Source of the DNA: a virus
Virus record (IMG/VR): IMGVR_UViG_3300046001_005867
Location: 1 to 61,817 of that record
DNA length: 61,817 bases
Direction: 5' to 3' (one strand)
In this document: piece by piece, positions 1 to 8,495 of the stretch
Layout of the letters: every line of letters begins with the position of its first letter
Position numbering within the stretch: position 1 is the stretch's first letter
Position numbers and translations under genes: made by a program
Notes under the pieces: generated by a model
What the model saw: only the letters and a program-made list of their open reading frames with translations
The model's database searches: none
Told to the model about the DNA's origin: nothing

Positions 1-962
1 TCTAAATTGTGGAAATACTCCTGATTAAATGTTAAGAATGTTACAAGTTCAGGCAGAATTTTTTCGTTCTTATCTGCCCATGAAGCATATCCTTCAATTG
101 TAGGAACATAGTTCTTAATAGTGAAACGGTCAGCAAGTGCAAAGTCAAAATCTGCTACGCCTTCCGCTTCTTCTGGTCTGTTACCCGCTGCAACAATAAC
201 CCATTTGTCTGGTAATTTGTAAGGCCCAACTTCTCCTTTTTGTACGAATTGCATGATAGAGTTTAGAACTGCTTTATTAGCTCTGTTCATCTCATCCATA
301 AATATGATACCACCTCTATTATCTTTACCATTATCTGGTGGTAATAATGCAGGGGGATTTGCTCTAGTGAATCCTTTACCAAAATTAGTAACTTTACCGT
401 CTTCGACCTCAACAGGAGTTATATCATGTCTACTAGGTATTCCTAAGAAATCTTCCGGATTCATAAATTGAAGATCCAACTTCATAACAGGTACACCAAG
501 CTCATCTGCTGCTTGTCCGACTATTTCAGTCTTACCAATACCAGGTGCTCCATAAATAAAGATGGGTTTAGCTCTTCCCCCTCTGTCTTTACTCCTATAT
601 AATTTAACTACGTCATTCTTTAATTGCTCAGCTGAAATGTTTCTAACACTCTGGTCTTCACCTGTGTATTCTAAAGGTATTCTTGCTTCCATTATAGGAT
701 TAATCCCTTGCTGATATTTCAACATTTGCTGATAGATAGGCCCATTTTCAGGTAAGAATAACATTGCTACAGGCATACCTTTCATTGGTCCAGAAGGTAT
801 TGGTTTAATTAAACCCTGTCCTATTGCTTTGATCATTTCTCCTGCCCAGCCACCAACTTTTTTTATAAGATTAGCTATACTGGAAAAGAAACCTTCGTTA
901 AGCTCCGGATTGTAAGATTCATTAACAAAATCATTGAAGTTTTTTATTCTACTATTTTTCAT
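1..962 (-). CDS. MoxR-like AAA+ ATPase, paralogue 1 (3' end outside window)
   Basis: The reading frame starts at the ATG at 962 and runs off the window edge with no stop, giving 320 residues. Walker A GAPGIGKT is at residues 138-145, Walker B GIIFMDE at 218-224, a sensor-1 Asn at about 261 (VAAGNR) and a likely arginine finger at 279. This is the MoxR/dynein-related AAA+ type, whose members usually remodel proteins together with VWA-domain partners. The N-terminus carries the shared leader (FNDFVNE, residues 9-15) followed by a second shared stretch, NEGFFSSIA. Its closest relative in the window is the ATPase at 25547-27136, similar from leader to core. It lies just downstream of the polymerase C-half, with a GGATATATA box 20 bases before its start. 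Inference: a capsid-packaged remodelling ATPase. Confidence 0.88.
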   Translation of the reverse strand, partial: MKNSRIKNFNDFVNESYNPELNEGFFSSIANLIKKVGGWAGEMIKAIGQGLIKPIPSGPMKGMPVAMLFLPENGPIYQQMLKYQQGINPIMEARIPLEYTGEDQSVRNISAEQLKNDVVKLYRSKDRGGRAKPIFIYGAPGIGKTEIVGQAADELGVPVMKLDLQFMNPEDFLGIPSRHDITPVEVEDGKVTNFGKGFTRANPPALLPPDNGKDNRGGIIFMDEMNRANKAVLNSIMQFVQKGEVGPYKLPDKWVIVAAGNRPEEAEGVADFDFALADRFTIKNYVPTIEGYASWADKNEKILPELVTFLTFNQEYFHNL

Positions 963-981
963 TTAATTTTTTTAGATCCTT

Positions 982-991
982 TTATATATCC
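982..991 (-). promoter_or_regulatory. GGATATATAA box upstream of ATPase 1
   Basis: Read on the minus strand, the box lies 20 bases before the ATG at 962, in the short gap after the polymerase C-half. It is one of the cleanest copies of the box repeated before many genes here. Promoter function is inferred from position and recurrence only. Confidence 0.4.
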
Positions 992-1002
992 AAAAAAATA
1001 AA

Positions 1003-2178
1003 TTAAAACAAAGCTCTTACAAGAAGTAGGTTGGGTGATAAAGGAGAGTATCCCATAGCTTCAATGAATCTATTTATTGGATCTAAAATTACTCGATTGA
1101 ATTGTTCGTCAAAATCTACGGGGGGAGCTAGCTCATAGGGATAAGCTCCGTTAAGATATCCAAATACATTATTCTCTCTCTCGTTGTTTACCTTAACATA
1201 ATAGTACTTAATCTTCTCAGATGATCTGATTAAGCTGTATTTAACTTTATGCTTGGAATTATTAAGAAGATAGTTGTGATATCCTGCTGCTCTTACGTGC
1301 ATTGGACATCCTTTTGCAACTTCGAATTTTGTTGTGTCGTTTACAATGAATTTCTCTATATTATTAACAGAAGTTCCTACAGATATTTGATCTGGGCTTT
1401 GTACCTTAAATTCCGATTTTATATTCTTAAGGATCTTTACAAATTCTCTAATATCAAAAGCTTTACCTTTCTCGAAAATATGCTGTAATAAGAACGTAAG
1501 TTTCTCTCTAGCGAAAGGAGCAGTACCACCTTGAGCTAATTCGATACCAGTCGATTTAACTTTAGAAAGCCTAGGAAATAAATCCTTATTAGGATCCTGC
1601 CAAGCTATATGTAATACATATTTCTTTTTACCCAAGAATATACCAGCATATGATAAACTCTCTAGCTCAAAATCCTGATAGTTATCTGTGCCCCATTTTT
1701 CAGAATAGATGTCATAGCATTTCTTAATGTATTCTTTAAGTCTAAATTCATTAAGTCTTTTTACAAATTCAAATGGTTCTAGATCTGAATCAAATTCACA
1801 AGAATCCATAACAGCTCCTAGATTGATATAATTGGAATCTGTATCTCCGTATATAATAAAGTCTAATGTTATTTTTCTGACATTACGAACTCCCATTTTT
1901 TCGTGAAGCTCCGTATCAAGATGCCACATATCATTGAAATACCTGTTTATTATCTTCTCAGCAAATTTCCAAATGTCCTGGCCTTGTAATGTAACACTCT
2001 CTGCAACATCTGTATTGAACAAAGCAAAATACTGATTCCCAGTCGCTCCGTATATACTGTTAAGTGTTAGCTTAATACCTTGTTCAGTATTATAGAAATC
2101 CGAAGATTTTTTTTGATACTCCGAAAGTTTTTGATTGAGCTCTTCTAAGCTCATTGACATGTAATCTATTTCTTCCAT
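1003..2178 (-). CDS. 43: DNA polymerase family B, C-terminal half (fingers end, palm, thumb)
   Basis: This 391-residue protein holds the second half of a T4 gp43-type replicative polymerase. Motif B is KLTLNSIYG at residues 36-44, and motif C YGDTDS at 110-115 carries the catalytic aspartates. There is no exonuclease domain and no motif A; both are in the protein at 20553-21959. The first 35 residues (MEEIDY, then SLEELNQKL) resemble the helix leading into motif B in T4 gp43, so the break falls near the tip of the fingers. The two halves total 859 residues against 898 for T4 gp43. The start lies one base after the clamp stop, so the two are translated as neighbours. No intein-type Cys or His-Asn junction residues are visible. 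Confidence 0.93.
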   Translation of the reverse strand: MEEIDYMSMSLEELNQKLSEYQKKSSDFYNTEQGIKLTLNSIYGATGNQYFALFNTDVAESVTLQGQDIWKFAEKIINRYFNDMWHLDTELHEKMGVRNVRKITLDFIIYGDTDSNYINLGAVMDSCEFDSDLEPFEFVKRLNEFRLKEYIKKCYDIYSEKWGTDNYQDFELESLSYAGIFLGKKKYVLHIAWQDPNKDLFPRLSKVKSTGIELAQGGTAPFAREKLTFLLQHIFEKGKAFDIREFVKILKNIKSEFKVQSPDQISVGTSVNNIEKFIVNDTTKFEVAKGCPMHVRAAGYHNYLLNNSKHKVKYSLIRSSEKIKYYYVKVNNERENNVFGYLNGAYPYELAPPVDFDEQFNRVILDPINRFIEAMGYSPLSPNLLLVRALF

Positions 2179-2179
2179 A

Positions 2180-2947
2180 TTATACCTCTACTAAACCTAT
2201 TGCAATTATTGAATCTGACTCAATTGACTTTACTAAGATTCTATTTTCGTGAAAGTGAATCTCTGATGCTTCTTGGTCGATATAAGAGAATTGATTTTTA
2301 TAGATTGTATATACGCTAGGACTTTCAAATCCGTTTGCAGTTCTACCTTTAATTAAATTATATTGGAATGAATTTCCTCTAATGATAACCCCATTTTCTT
2401 CAATATCAAAATTAAGAAGTTCTTCAGAGTTCGTTTCTATTCCAGTTAAAGAAGCTACCTTTTGGAAGTTCTCTCTTGTGATTTCAAAATTAACTTCCGA
2501 TCCTTCGGTGGAATGAATCTGTCTTTGTATATTATCATCAATATATGCAAGTAAACTAATATCTGCACATTTAATAAAAATGTTTAATGAAGAAGACGAG
2601 AATTTAAGACCAGTAGCTATTAATCCGCCTTCATATTCTTGTGAATCTATTATAAGATTTAGTTCTTCCTCTGGTCCAAAGTATTTAAAAACATCAATCA
2701 ATTTACCTATTTCCAGAATTCCGATCTTTAATCTTGTGGAAGGAAAATCGCCTTCAAGAATATCGTTAACATCTACACTTACAAATTTAATTACTGATTT
2801 ATCAGGTGTTCTAACTTTTGCAAATAAATTACTTCCCTCAATTTCTAAAGGTACACTCTTGTCTACAAGTTTTAGCTTCTTAAGGAAAGCAATAAAATTA
2901 TTAGGGTTAGAGATTCTAAAATTCCAAATTTGATTTTTCTTAGTCAT
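2180..2947 (-). CDS. 45: Sliding clamp (T4 gp45-like)
   Basis: At 255 residues it is close to T4 gp45 (228). It shows the beta-rich clamp pattern, for example VPLEIEGSNLFAKVRTPDKS near the N-terminus and VNFEITRENFQKVASL in the middle. In T4 the trimeric clamp tethers the polymerase and also activates late transcription. The start overlaps the end of the gp52 gene by 8 bases, and the stop sits one base before the polymerase C-half, so topoisomerase subunit, clamp and polymerase half form one translational chain. Clamp identity rests on both pattern and context. The loader genes (44/62) are not in the window. Confidence 0.8.
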   Translation of the reverse strand: MTKKNQIWNFRISNPNNFIAFLKKLKLVDKSVPLEIEGSNLFAKVRTPDKSVIKFVSVDVNDILEGDFPSTRLKIGILEIGKLIDVFKYFGPEEELNLIIDSQEYEGGLIATGLKFSSSSLNIFIKCADISLLAYIDDNIQRQIHSTEGSEVNFEITRENFQKVASLTGIETNSEELLNFDIEENGVIIRGNSFQYNLIKGRTANGFESPSVYTIYKNQFSYIDQEASEIHFHENRILVKSIESDSIIAIGLVEV

Positions 2948-4349
2948 TTTCTATATTTAATTTTGTTTCTTCTTCTTGTTCTTCTATATCATCTTCAGGA
3001 TCAAAAAATCTTATACCTTCGTGAAATTCCTCCTTAACTTCTCCTAGTAATGAAGTTGCTTTAGAACTCTTTTTAGATAAAGTCGAATTTAATTTTTCAG
3101 CTAATTTAAGTTTAATTTTCTGATCTTTAATCTCTTGATTCTTATTCTTTATATCATCCTTTATTGAATTAATTTCCACAGAAGTCTTAATAATTTCCTC
3201 CTTATTCAATTTAATCAATGATATTGATTCTAATCTCCTTGATATTTCTCTTCTATACTTAGATAAAAATCCCATAACTTCGTCAGATGCCCTTTTCTTA
3301 TCAGACATGAACAATAGGAATTTTAATTTTGCTTCAAGATATTCTAGTTCATCATTAAGATACACAAGATCTCTTTCATATCTTTTAAGTATTGTTTTTT
3401 CTTTCTGTAAAATAAATTCATCTAAGTAATCCTCTATAAAATCATACTCTAAAACATTTCCATCTCTAACAAATACAATATTTTCTGTGACAATTTGCTT
3501 AGTTTCTTTTGCTAAAAGGACTGACATATCTTTAAATTCCTGATCTGTACATCTGAATTTGATACTTATCTTAACATTATCAGTGGAAAAATTATCCATT
3601 TTATAATTTAGGCCTTTTCTTTCTAATAAAGAATTGAGTCTTATAAAAAATGATTCATATCTTTGTAATGGAGATATTGAATTGATTTTAAAAGTCCTTG
3701 TAGCTAAGTCGATCTCAACGTCTCCTTCAATAAGCCATGAGGATTTAAGTCCATCCATTTTAGATACATTTCCTTTAAATCCTTTAAAATAAGGCTTTAG
3801 CTTCTTTGTTCTGTTGCCTTCTAAATATGCAACAACATCATCAGGTTTTCTTGGTAATATATTAGATTTATATCCTACTGCAATACCTACAATGTGAGTT
3901 GATAAACCAATAGGGTAATCAACATGTATCCAATCATACCCGCCTTCTTCATTAGGTACATTTAGATCTTTATACTTTTCAATTATTTCTTTGTACTTAC
4001 TAGAAATTTTTACTTGCGTATATCTTGGAGCAGATGGTGAAGGATTAACAGGGGTTCCGAAGAATCCATCACCTAATAGTATCTGTTCTGCACACGAAAA
4101 TGGTCTAGCTAATTTTGATATGGCCTGAGCCATTGAAGAATCCCCATGATGATAAAGGCCAGTACTAAAAACCTCACCAATTACACCAACAGTCTTCTTA
4201 AAAATACTGGGAGAATTCTGTAGAATTAGTCTCTGAACAGGAGTTAAAGCATCATAAAAATTAGGTATACCTCTACTCTGTATAACATACAAGGCATACT
4301 TTCTATAGTCAACATTGATTTGATCCGAGATCGTTATTCTATTCTCCAC
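2940..4349 (-). CDS. 52: Type II DNA topoisomerase, gp52-like (GyrA/ParC-type) subunit
   Basis: 469 residues, against 442 in T4 gp52. It contains the DNA cleavage module: HHGDSSM at 67-73, FGTPVNPSPSAPRYT with the likely catalytic tyrosine at 110, then the tower region and a coiled coil (roughly 300-440). It would pair with the ATPase subunit at 9261-11048 to form the phage topoisomerase needed for origin use and supercoil relief. The start is GTG at 4349; no in-frame ATG gives the conserved N-terminus. The C-terminus is acidic (EDDIEEQEEE). The two subunit genes are separated by about 5 kb of unrelated genes. Confidence 0.92.
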   Translation of the reverse strand: MENRITISDQINVDYRKYALYVIQSRGIPNFYDALTPVQRLILQNSPSIFKKTVGVIGEVFSTGLYHHGDSSMAQAISKLARPFSCAEQILLGDGFFGTPVNPSPSAPRYTQVKISSKYKEIIEKYKDLNVPNEEGGYDWIHVDYPIGLSTHIVGIAVGYKSNILPRKPDDVVAYLEGNRTKKLKPYFKGFKGNVSKMDGLKSSWLIEGDVEIDLATRTFKINSISPLQRYESFFIRLNSLLERKGLNYKMDNFSTDNVKISIKFRCTDQEFKDMSVLLAKETKQIVTENIVFVRDGNVLEYDFIEDYLDEFILQKEKTILKRYERDLVYLNDELEYLEAKLKFLLFMSDKKRASDEVMGFLSKYRREISRRLESISLIKLNKEEIIKTSVEINSIKDDIKNKNQEIKDQKIKLKLAEKLNSTLSKKSSKATSLLGEVKEEFHEGIRFFDPEDDIEEQEEETKLNIEND

Positions 4350-4398
4350 TAAATAAATTATTTTATTATTTTATCAGTGGAATAGAATAAAGTTTCTA

Positions 4399-5892
4399 TT
4401 AAGAGATATTATCGAAGTTAGTAAGTACTCTTGCTTTTTTATTAGCTCCTGTAGTTCCCGTAGATCCGGTAGTTCCAGTACTTCCAGTACTTCCAGTAGG
4501 GTTTGTTGAAGCAAGATCTACAGATCCTTGATAAACAAGGCCTTTCATTGCATCGTCCATAACCTCTTTTGGAATATCATCTAATTGTATTAATGCGTAA
4601 TAAAATTTAGTAGCATTCATCTGTTCTTTCTCAGCTTTAGATATGAAATCCTGCCATTCTTGATTGTCAGCAAATACTTGACATCCTGCTGACCAAGGTC
4701 CCACACAAATACCAACACCTTTCGTAGACGACCTGTGTATTTGCATTCCACAAGATTCAGTGTAAACCTCAGCTGGTTTGTAACTTTCAAATTTAGTTAC
4801 TCCGATAGGGTATCTTCCAACTTTAATTGGTTCACCCTCTACCATCATTTTATATTTATTGCCACTACCTAAGGAGCTTTCTTTAAGAATGTATAGGGTA
4901 TCTCCTGGAAGTTTAACACCAACACCTTTAGGATTCATTGGTTTCTTTCCGTAGTATGCTAAACTAGGTACAGTTGTTATTTGATATGGAGTTATTTTAT
5001 CTCCAAGACTTGCTGGTGGTATTGGTCCAGTTGGTCCAGTTGGTCCAGTTGGTACAATTGGTCCCGTAGGATTATTTTTGTTTTTAGCATCCTCTGCATC
5101 TTTTTTAGCCTTTTCAATTCTTCTTTTAAAAGCACCAGGGGCAAACCAACTACTTGGATTGTCGTCATCGTCCTCGTTTAGAATTGATAATATTTGATTC
5201 TTTTCTTCGTTCAATGAATAATATTCTTCGAAAGTAAAAACACCAGATTCAATCACGTAGTTAATAGAATTTAATCTATCTTCCATAGATTCATTCTTTT
5301 TGTCCTTTATTCTATCAAATACAGATTTATCTTTAACAGGTGTTTCTTTAACTGGTGCAGGTCCAGTAGATCCAGTAGGTCCGGTAGGTCCAGTGGCACT
5401 CACAACATCAGATCCATCTTTAGCATTACCAGGAATAAAATAAAGAGCATCCGTGAATCTATCCTGATTTGATGTCTCCTTCTTTATTTCAAGCTTATTT
5501 CTTATTCCTATTATTACTGCTCTTTTCTCATTCAATTCTGTTATAATTCTACTATAATCTCCCACTTTTTTTTCCTGAAGATAATTAAGAAGTATTTTAA
5601 TAGTCATTACAGAAAGAGGATTTTTCTCTAATTTATAAGGCTCGCTAGCACCACATCCTCTATACGGTAAAGATTCTTTAACTTCCTTGGTTTGGTCTAT
5701 AAAAGAATCCACACCTCCAGTAAGTCCAACATTTTCACCAAATAGACCTTTGATTATACCCGTTGCAATTCTGGATTTTGCTTCTCTTTCAGTCTCAGGT
5801 TTTCCTGTATCTGGTGATCCAGTTGCACTCGATGGTATTGCATCGTCTTGCTCGTTTATAAATTGTTTAAACGTAAATAATTTTTTGTCCAT
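4399..5892 (-). CDS. Leader-bearing L,D-transpeptidase-like (YkuD-type) protein with collagen-like linkers
   Basis: 497 residues with a mosaic build. Residues 1-14 are the shared leader (FTFKQFINE, then Q). A helical N-terminal region follows, then Gly-x-Thr linkers ([10 protein letters not shown] near 170, GPTGPTGP near 290, and a GSTGSTGTTG tail near 465). Between the last two is a beta-rich domain with His386 (IHRSS) and Cys404 (WSAGC), spaced like the His...SxGC pair of YkuD L,D-transpeptidases. Those enzymes act on peptidoglycan cross-links through a catalytic cysteine. The fit is motif-level only, so another cysteine hydrolase is possible. A GGATATATAG box sits 3 bases before the ATG. 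Confidence 0.6.
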   Translation of the reverse strand: MDKKLFTFKQFINEQDDAIPSSATGSPDTGKPETEREAKSRIATGIIKGLFGENVGLTGGVDSFIDQTKEVKESLPYRGCGASEPYKLEKNPLSVMTIKILLNYLQEKKVGDYSRIITELNEKRAVIIGIRNKLEIKKETSNQDRFTDALYFIPGNAKDGSDVVSATGPTGPTGSTGPAPVKETPVKDKSVFDRIKDKKNESMEDRLNSINYVIESGVFTFEEYYSLNEEKNQILSILNEDDDDNPSSWFAPGAFKRRIEKAKKDAEDAKNKNNPTGPIVPTGPTGPTGPIPPASLGDKITPYQITTVPSLAYYGKKPMNPKGVGVKLPGDTLYILKESSLGSGNKYKMMVEGEPIKVGRYPIGVTKFESYKPAEVYTESCGMQIHRSSTKGVGICVGPWSAGCQVFADNQEWQDFISKAEKEQMNATKFYYALIQLDDIPKEVMDDAMKGLVYQGSVDLASTNPTGSTGSTGTTGSTGTTGANKKARVLTNFDNIS

Positions 5893-5895
5893 AAT

Positions 5896-5905
5896 CTATA
5901 TATCC
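5896..5905 (-). promoter_or_regulatory. GGATATATAG box immediately before the transpeptidase-like gene
   Basis: The box ends 3 bases before the ATG at 5892. If it were a -10 element, transcription would begin at or inside the start codon, giving a leaderless message. It could instead be a translation-related element. Confidence 0.35.
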
Positions 5906-5907
5906 AA

Positions 5908-6228
5908 TTATTTGGATCTTTTTATCAATAGAGATAATATGACAGCAATAAAAGAAACTATACCAGACCCAATAAAAGAATACAATAAAAAATCGGGGCT
6001 TATTCTATAACCTTTTATAATAAAATCTATAGTTTCTAGCCTTAAATTATCAAAAAAGAAGTATAAAATCATTGATGCCCAGAATGAAGTACATTGATAG
6101 CAATTAAGCATATCGCCAAAGAAAGGGGAGTTTATTAATAACCAATTTCTAAATCCCTCAAGAATTTTAGAAGCTACTAGAATATGTGTAAGTCCCCAAA
6201 CACCAAGTATATAAAATATAAAAGTCAT
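5908..6228 (-). CDS. Small membrane protein, DUF1360-like
   Basis: About 106 residues with a hydrophobic first helix (FIFYILGVWGLTHIL), a Cys pair in a CYQCTSFW motif, and a last membrane segment (GSGIVSFIAVILSLLI). The CxxC-x-x-F-W pattern after an N-terminal helix matches small DUF1360 membrane proteins, whose function is unknown. A TTG at 6234 would add two residues, but the ATG at 6228, two bases after the DnaJ stop, is the more natural start. The gene lies between DnaJ and the transpeptidase-like gene, so a role at the cell envelope is conceivable but unproven. Confidence 0.6.
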   Translation of the reverse strand: MTFIFYILGVWGLTHILVASKILEGFRNWLLINSPFFGDMLNCYQCTSFWASMILYFFFDNLRLETIDFIIKGYRISPDFLLYSFIGSGIVSFIAVILSLLIKRSK

Positions 6229-6230
6229 AA

Positions 6231-7289
6231 TCAATTAAATATTTCGTTTTGTCTTAATTCTTCTAAGAATTTTTTCTGATCGTCCGTAAGATTTTCTGGG
6301 ATTTTTATATTTAATTCAACAAGAAAATTACCAATACCACCATATCCTAAAACAGGAATTCCTTTCTGAGCAAAACTTAGAACTGTACCAGGTACAGTTC
6401 CTGGAGATACTACTGTTTTAACACTCTCTCCATCAGGCATTTCCACATCTATATTAGTTCCTAATATTGCTTCTATAAAAGTTATTTGTTTACTAGTGAT
6501 AAGATCAACTCCTTTTCTAATAAATTCAGTATTAGGTATTTCTTTAATCTTAACATAAAGATCCCCGCTTTTACCGTTACCTTTACCCTCGTTACCTTTA
6601 CCAGAAACAACAAATTGCATACCATCTGATGCTCCAGCAGGTATGTTGACATCTATAATATCTTCCTCTGATTTTAGTCCATTACCTAAACAATATAAAC
6701 AAACTTCAAGTACTACCTTACCTACACCTCCACATGAACCGCAAGTGCTAACTGAATTCATCTGAACAAATCCATTTATTCTATTTACTGTTATAAATCC
6801 CGATCCTTTACATGTACCACATGTCTGGAAAGAAGCACCATTTTCCGAACCAGTTCCTGAACAGGGATTACATTTTTTATCTCTCTTGATTTTTATCCTC
6901 TTATCAACACCTTTAAGTATATCTTGTAAATCTAATTTAAGTGTTATATTTAATGAAGTACCTTTAGGAGCTTCCGGTGTAAATCCCCTACCATGAGAAT
7001 AATGGTCAGCAAAAGGATCTGTGTGATTCCAATTGGTGTTAAATCTACTAAAATCATCAAATCCGCTAGAGAAAGGATTCTGAAAGCTTCTTTTCCTATC
7101 GTATTCCTGTCTTTTAGCTGGATCACCAATATTTTCGTATGCCTCGGTTATTTTTTTAAATTTTTCTTCAGCGTTGGGTTCTTTGTTTTTATCCGGGTGA
7201 TATTTTTTAGCCATCTCACGATAAGCTTTTTTTATCGAGTTCTGATCAGAATTTTCTTGTACACCTAATATATTGTAATAATTCTCCAT
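6231..7289 (-). CDS. dnaJ: DnaJ (Hsp40) co-chaperone, full-length type I
   Basis: 352 residues with all type I DnaJ parts. The J domain has HPD at residues 31-33, followed by a short Phe/Gly/Ser-rich region. Four zinc-binding CxxCxGxG-type repeats follow (CNPCSGTG, CGTCKGSG, CGSCGGVG, CLYCLGNG), then the substrate-binding C-terminal domain with GDLYVKIKE. It would stimulate a DnaK-type Hsp70. No Hsp70 is in the window, so it probably works with the host chaperone. A complete zinc-finger DnaJ is not a standard T4-group gene and was probably acquired from a bacterium. The last repeat is slightly degenerate (CLGNG). Confidence 0.95.
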   Translation of the reverse strand: MENYYNILGVQENSDQNSIKKAYREMAKKYHPDKNKEPNAEEKFKKITEAYENIGDPAKRQEYDRKRSFQNPFSSGFDDFSRFNTNWNHTDPFADHYSHGRGFTPEAPKGTSLNITLKLDLQDILKGVDKRIKIKRDKKCNPCSGTGSENGASFQTCGTCKGSGFITVNRINGFVQMNSVSTCGSCGGVGKVVLEVCLYCLGNGLKSEEDIIDVNIPAGASDGMQFVVSGKGNEGKGNGKSGDLYVKIKEIPNTEFIRKGVDLITSKQITFIEAILGTNIDVEMPDGESVKTVVSPGTVPGTVLSFAQKGIPVLGYGGIGNFLVELNIKIPENLTDDQKKFLEELRQNEIFN

Positions 7290-7320
7290 CTCTATTTTTT
7301 AATCCCAATAATAAATACCA

Positions 7321-7527
7321 TTAATCTGGATATTTTTCCTGGAGTCTTTCCATGAAGATTTTAATTCTATCTGGCTGTATTAAATCTTCAATAATGTATC
7401 CTGCATCATTCAGTTCTTTTTCAAGATCTATATTAGGATAATTTTCTATTATCCCTTCAGATACACTTAATAAATAAAGCTCATTCTCTGGGATCCATTT
7501 TTTGTTTGTTAAATCTGATTCTTCCAT
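7321..7527 (-). CDS. Small acidic hypothetical protein
   Basis: 68 residues, acidic, not recognised. Its start overlaps the end of the UvsE gene by 19 bases, suggesting translational coupling, and DnaJ follows 32 bases later. No membrane segment, signal peptide or leader motif is visible. Confidence 0.6.
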   Translation of the reverse strand: MEESDLTNKKWIPENELYLLSVSEGIIENYPNIDLEKELNDAGYIIEDLIQPDRIKIFMERLQEKYPD

Positions 7528-8432
7528 TTATCTAAATATTTTAATAGAGCAAGATCTTTCATCTTTACTTCTAATTCTATATCAAAAACTTTCCCATAAG
7601 TTTCTATTTTACTCCATATCCAATCGGAGTGTGCTACATCTTTAACACTAGAATCTTCAAAAAGCTTTCTCGAATCCGAAAAGTGAGTTAGAGCTGGTAT
7701 ATTTTCTGGCCAAGTAGATATACAAAGTTCCAAAGCTTCCATTTCAGATAATTCGTCCGGATTACATTTATGATGTAAATAATCATAAGTAATAGGTACT
7801 CCTATTCTTTTATATATCAAGGTGTAAAGATCCGTTGGTGTGAATTGACTTTTTTTGTCATCATTCTCGAGTACTAATCTAGATTTAACAGTATCTGGTA
7901 ATTTATTATATTCTTTTATGAATCTTTCAGCAGATTCTTCTTTGGATGGCTTAGTTGTATTGATGTGTATATTTATAGGATATTTATAGCTTCTTTCTAA
8001 TCCCATTTTGTCCATAATTTCTGCATGCTGTCTAAGCTCTTTTACAGATTTTGTAACAACCTCAGGATTTAGTGAAGCAATCACACAAAAATGTGATGGA
8101 TGGAAGCTAAGTCTTTGTCCAGCTTCTTTTGCTATTCTACCAGCTTCCTCTAGGTTATTTAATATCTCTTTTATATCAGGAAGATCGTCTATTTCATATT
8201 CAGACATCCAAGGAAACATATCAGAACTTATTCTATACATTTTTATTGAATTATCAGAATTGAATTTGATTATACGAATTAAATCGCTAGTGTTTTTTAA
8301 AGCTAGCTCAGAAACATACTTTAATCCTTCTCTAAGAAATGTTTTTTTAACCATTCCTCTATTTGTAGTAACACCTTCCTTATCTAAAGAAAGGCATATA
8401 CAACAATATCCCATATTATTTTTGTATACCAT
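7509..8432 (-). CDS. uvsE: UV DNA damage endonuclease (UvsE/UVDE family)
   Basis: 307 residues, the usual size for the family. Family landmarks in order are GYCCICLSL at the N-terminus, FPWMSEYEID, FHPSHFCVIAS, IHINTTKPSKEES, LVLENDDKKSQFT, PITYDYLHHKCNPDE and LTHFSDSRK; these His/Glu/Asp motifs build the metal sites of the TIM barrel. UVDE nicks DNA 5' of cyclobutane dimers and other lesions to start repair. T4 itself uses the unrelated DenV. The ATG at 8432 is taken as start; an ATG at 8414 (MGYCC) is closer to the family's usual N-terminus. An AGATATATTT box precedes 8432. Confidence 0.93.
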   Translation of the reverse strand: MVYKNNMGYCCICLSLDKEGVTTNRGMVKKTFLREGLKYVSELALKNTSDLIRIIKFNSDNSIKMYRISSDMFPWMSEYEIDDLPDIKEILNNLEEAGRIAKEAGQRLSFHPSHFCVIASLNPEVVTKSVKELRQHAEIMDKMGLERSYKYPINIHINTTKPSKEESAERFIKEYNKLPDTVKSRLVLENDDKKSQFTPTDLYTLIYKRIGVPITYDYLHHKCNPDELSEMEALELCISTWPENIPALTHFSDSRKLFEDSSVKDVAHSDWIWSKIETYGKVFDIELEVKMKDLALLKYLDKWKNQI

Positions 8433-8437
8433 ACTAC

Positions 8438-8447
8438 AAATATATCT
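8438..8447 (-). promoter_or_regulatory. AGATATATTT box before uvsE
   Basis: A copy of the recurrent box, five bases before the ATG at 8432 and about 23 before the alternative ATG at 8414. The longer spacing to 8414 resembles that of the other clean copies. Confidence 0.33.
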
Positions 8448-8495
8448 AGAAATTAAATAGGGGCTCAGATGATTCCGGAGTTTTTTCTAAATGAA

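Noticed and set aside
253-471. Plus-strand open frame inside ATPase 1
   Set aside because: It is the reverse-strand shadow of the ATPase coding sequence; the opposite strand has the Walker motifs.
4381-4400. Hairpin (7-bp stem, 6-base loop) at the end of the transpeptidase-like gene as a terminator
   Set aside because: The stem is AT-only and not followed by a T-run on the minus strand, so there is no good support for termination.
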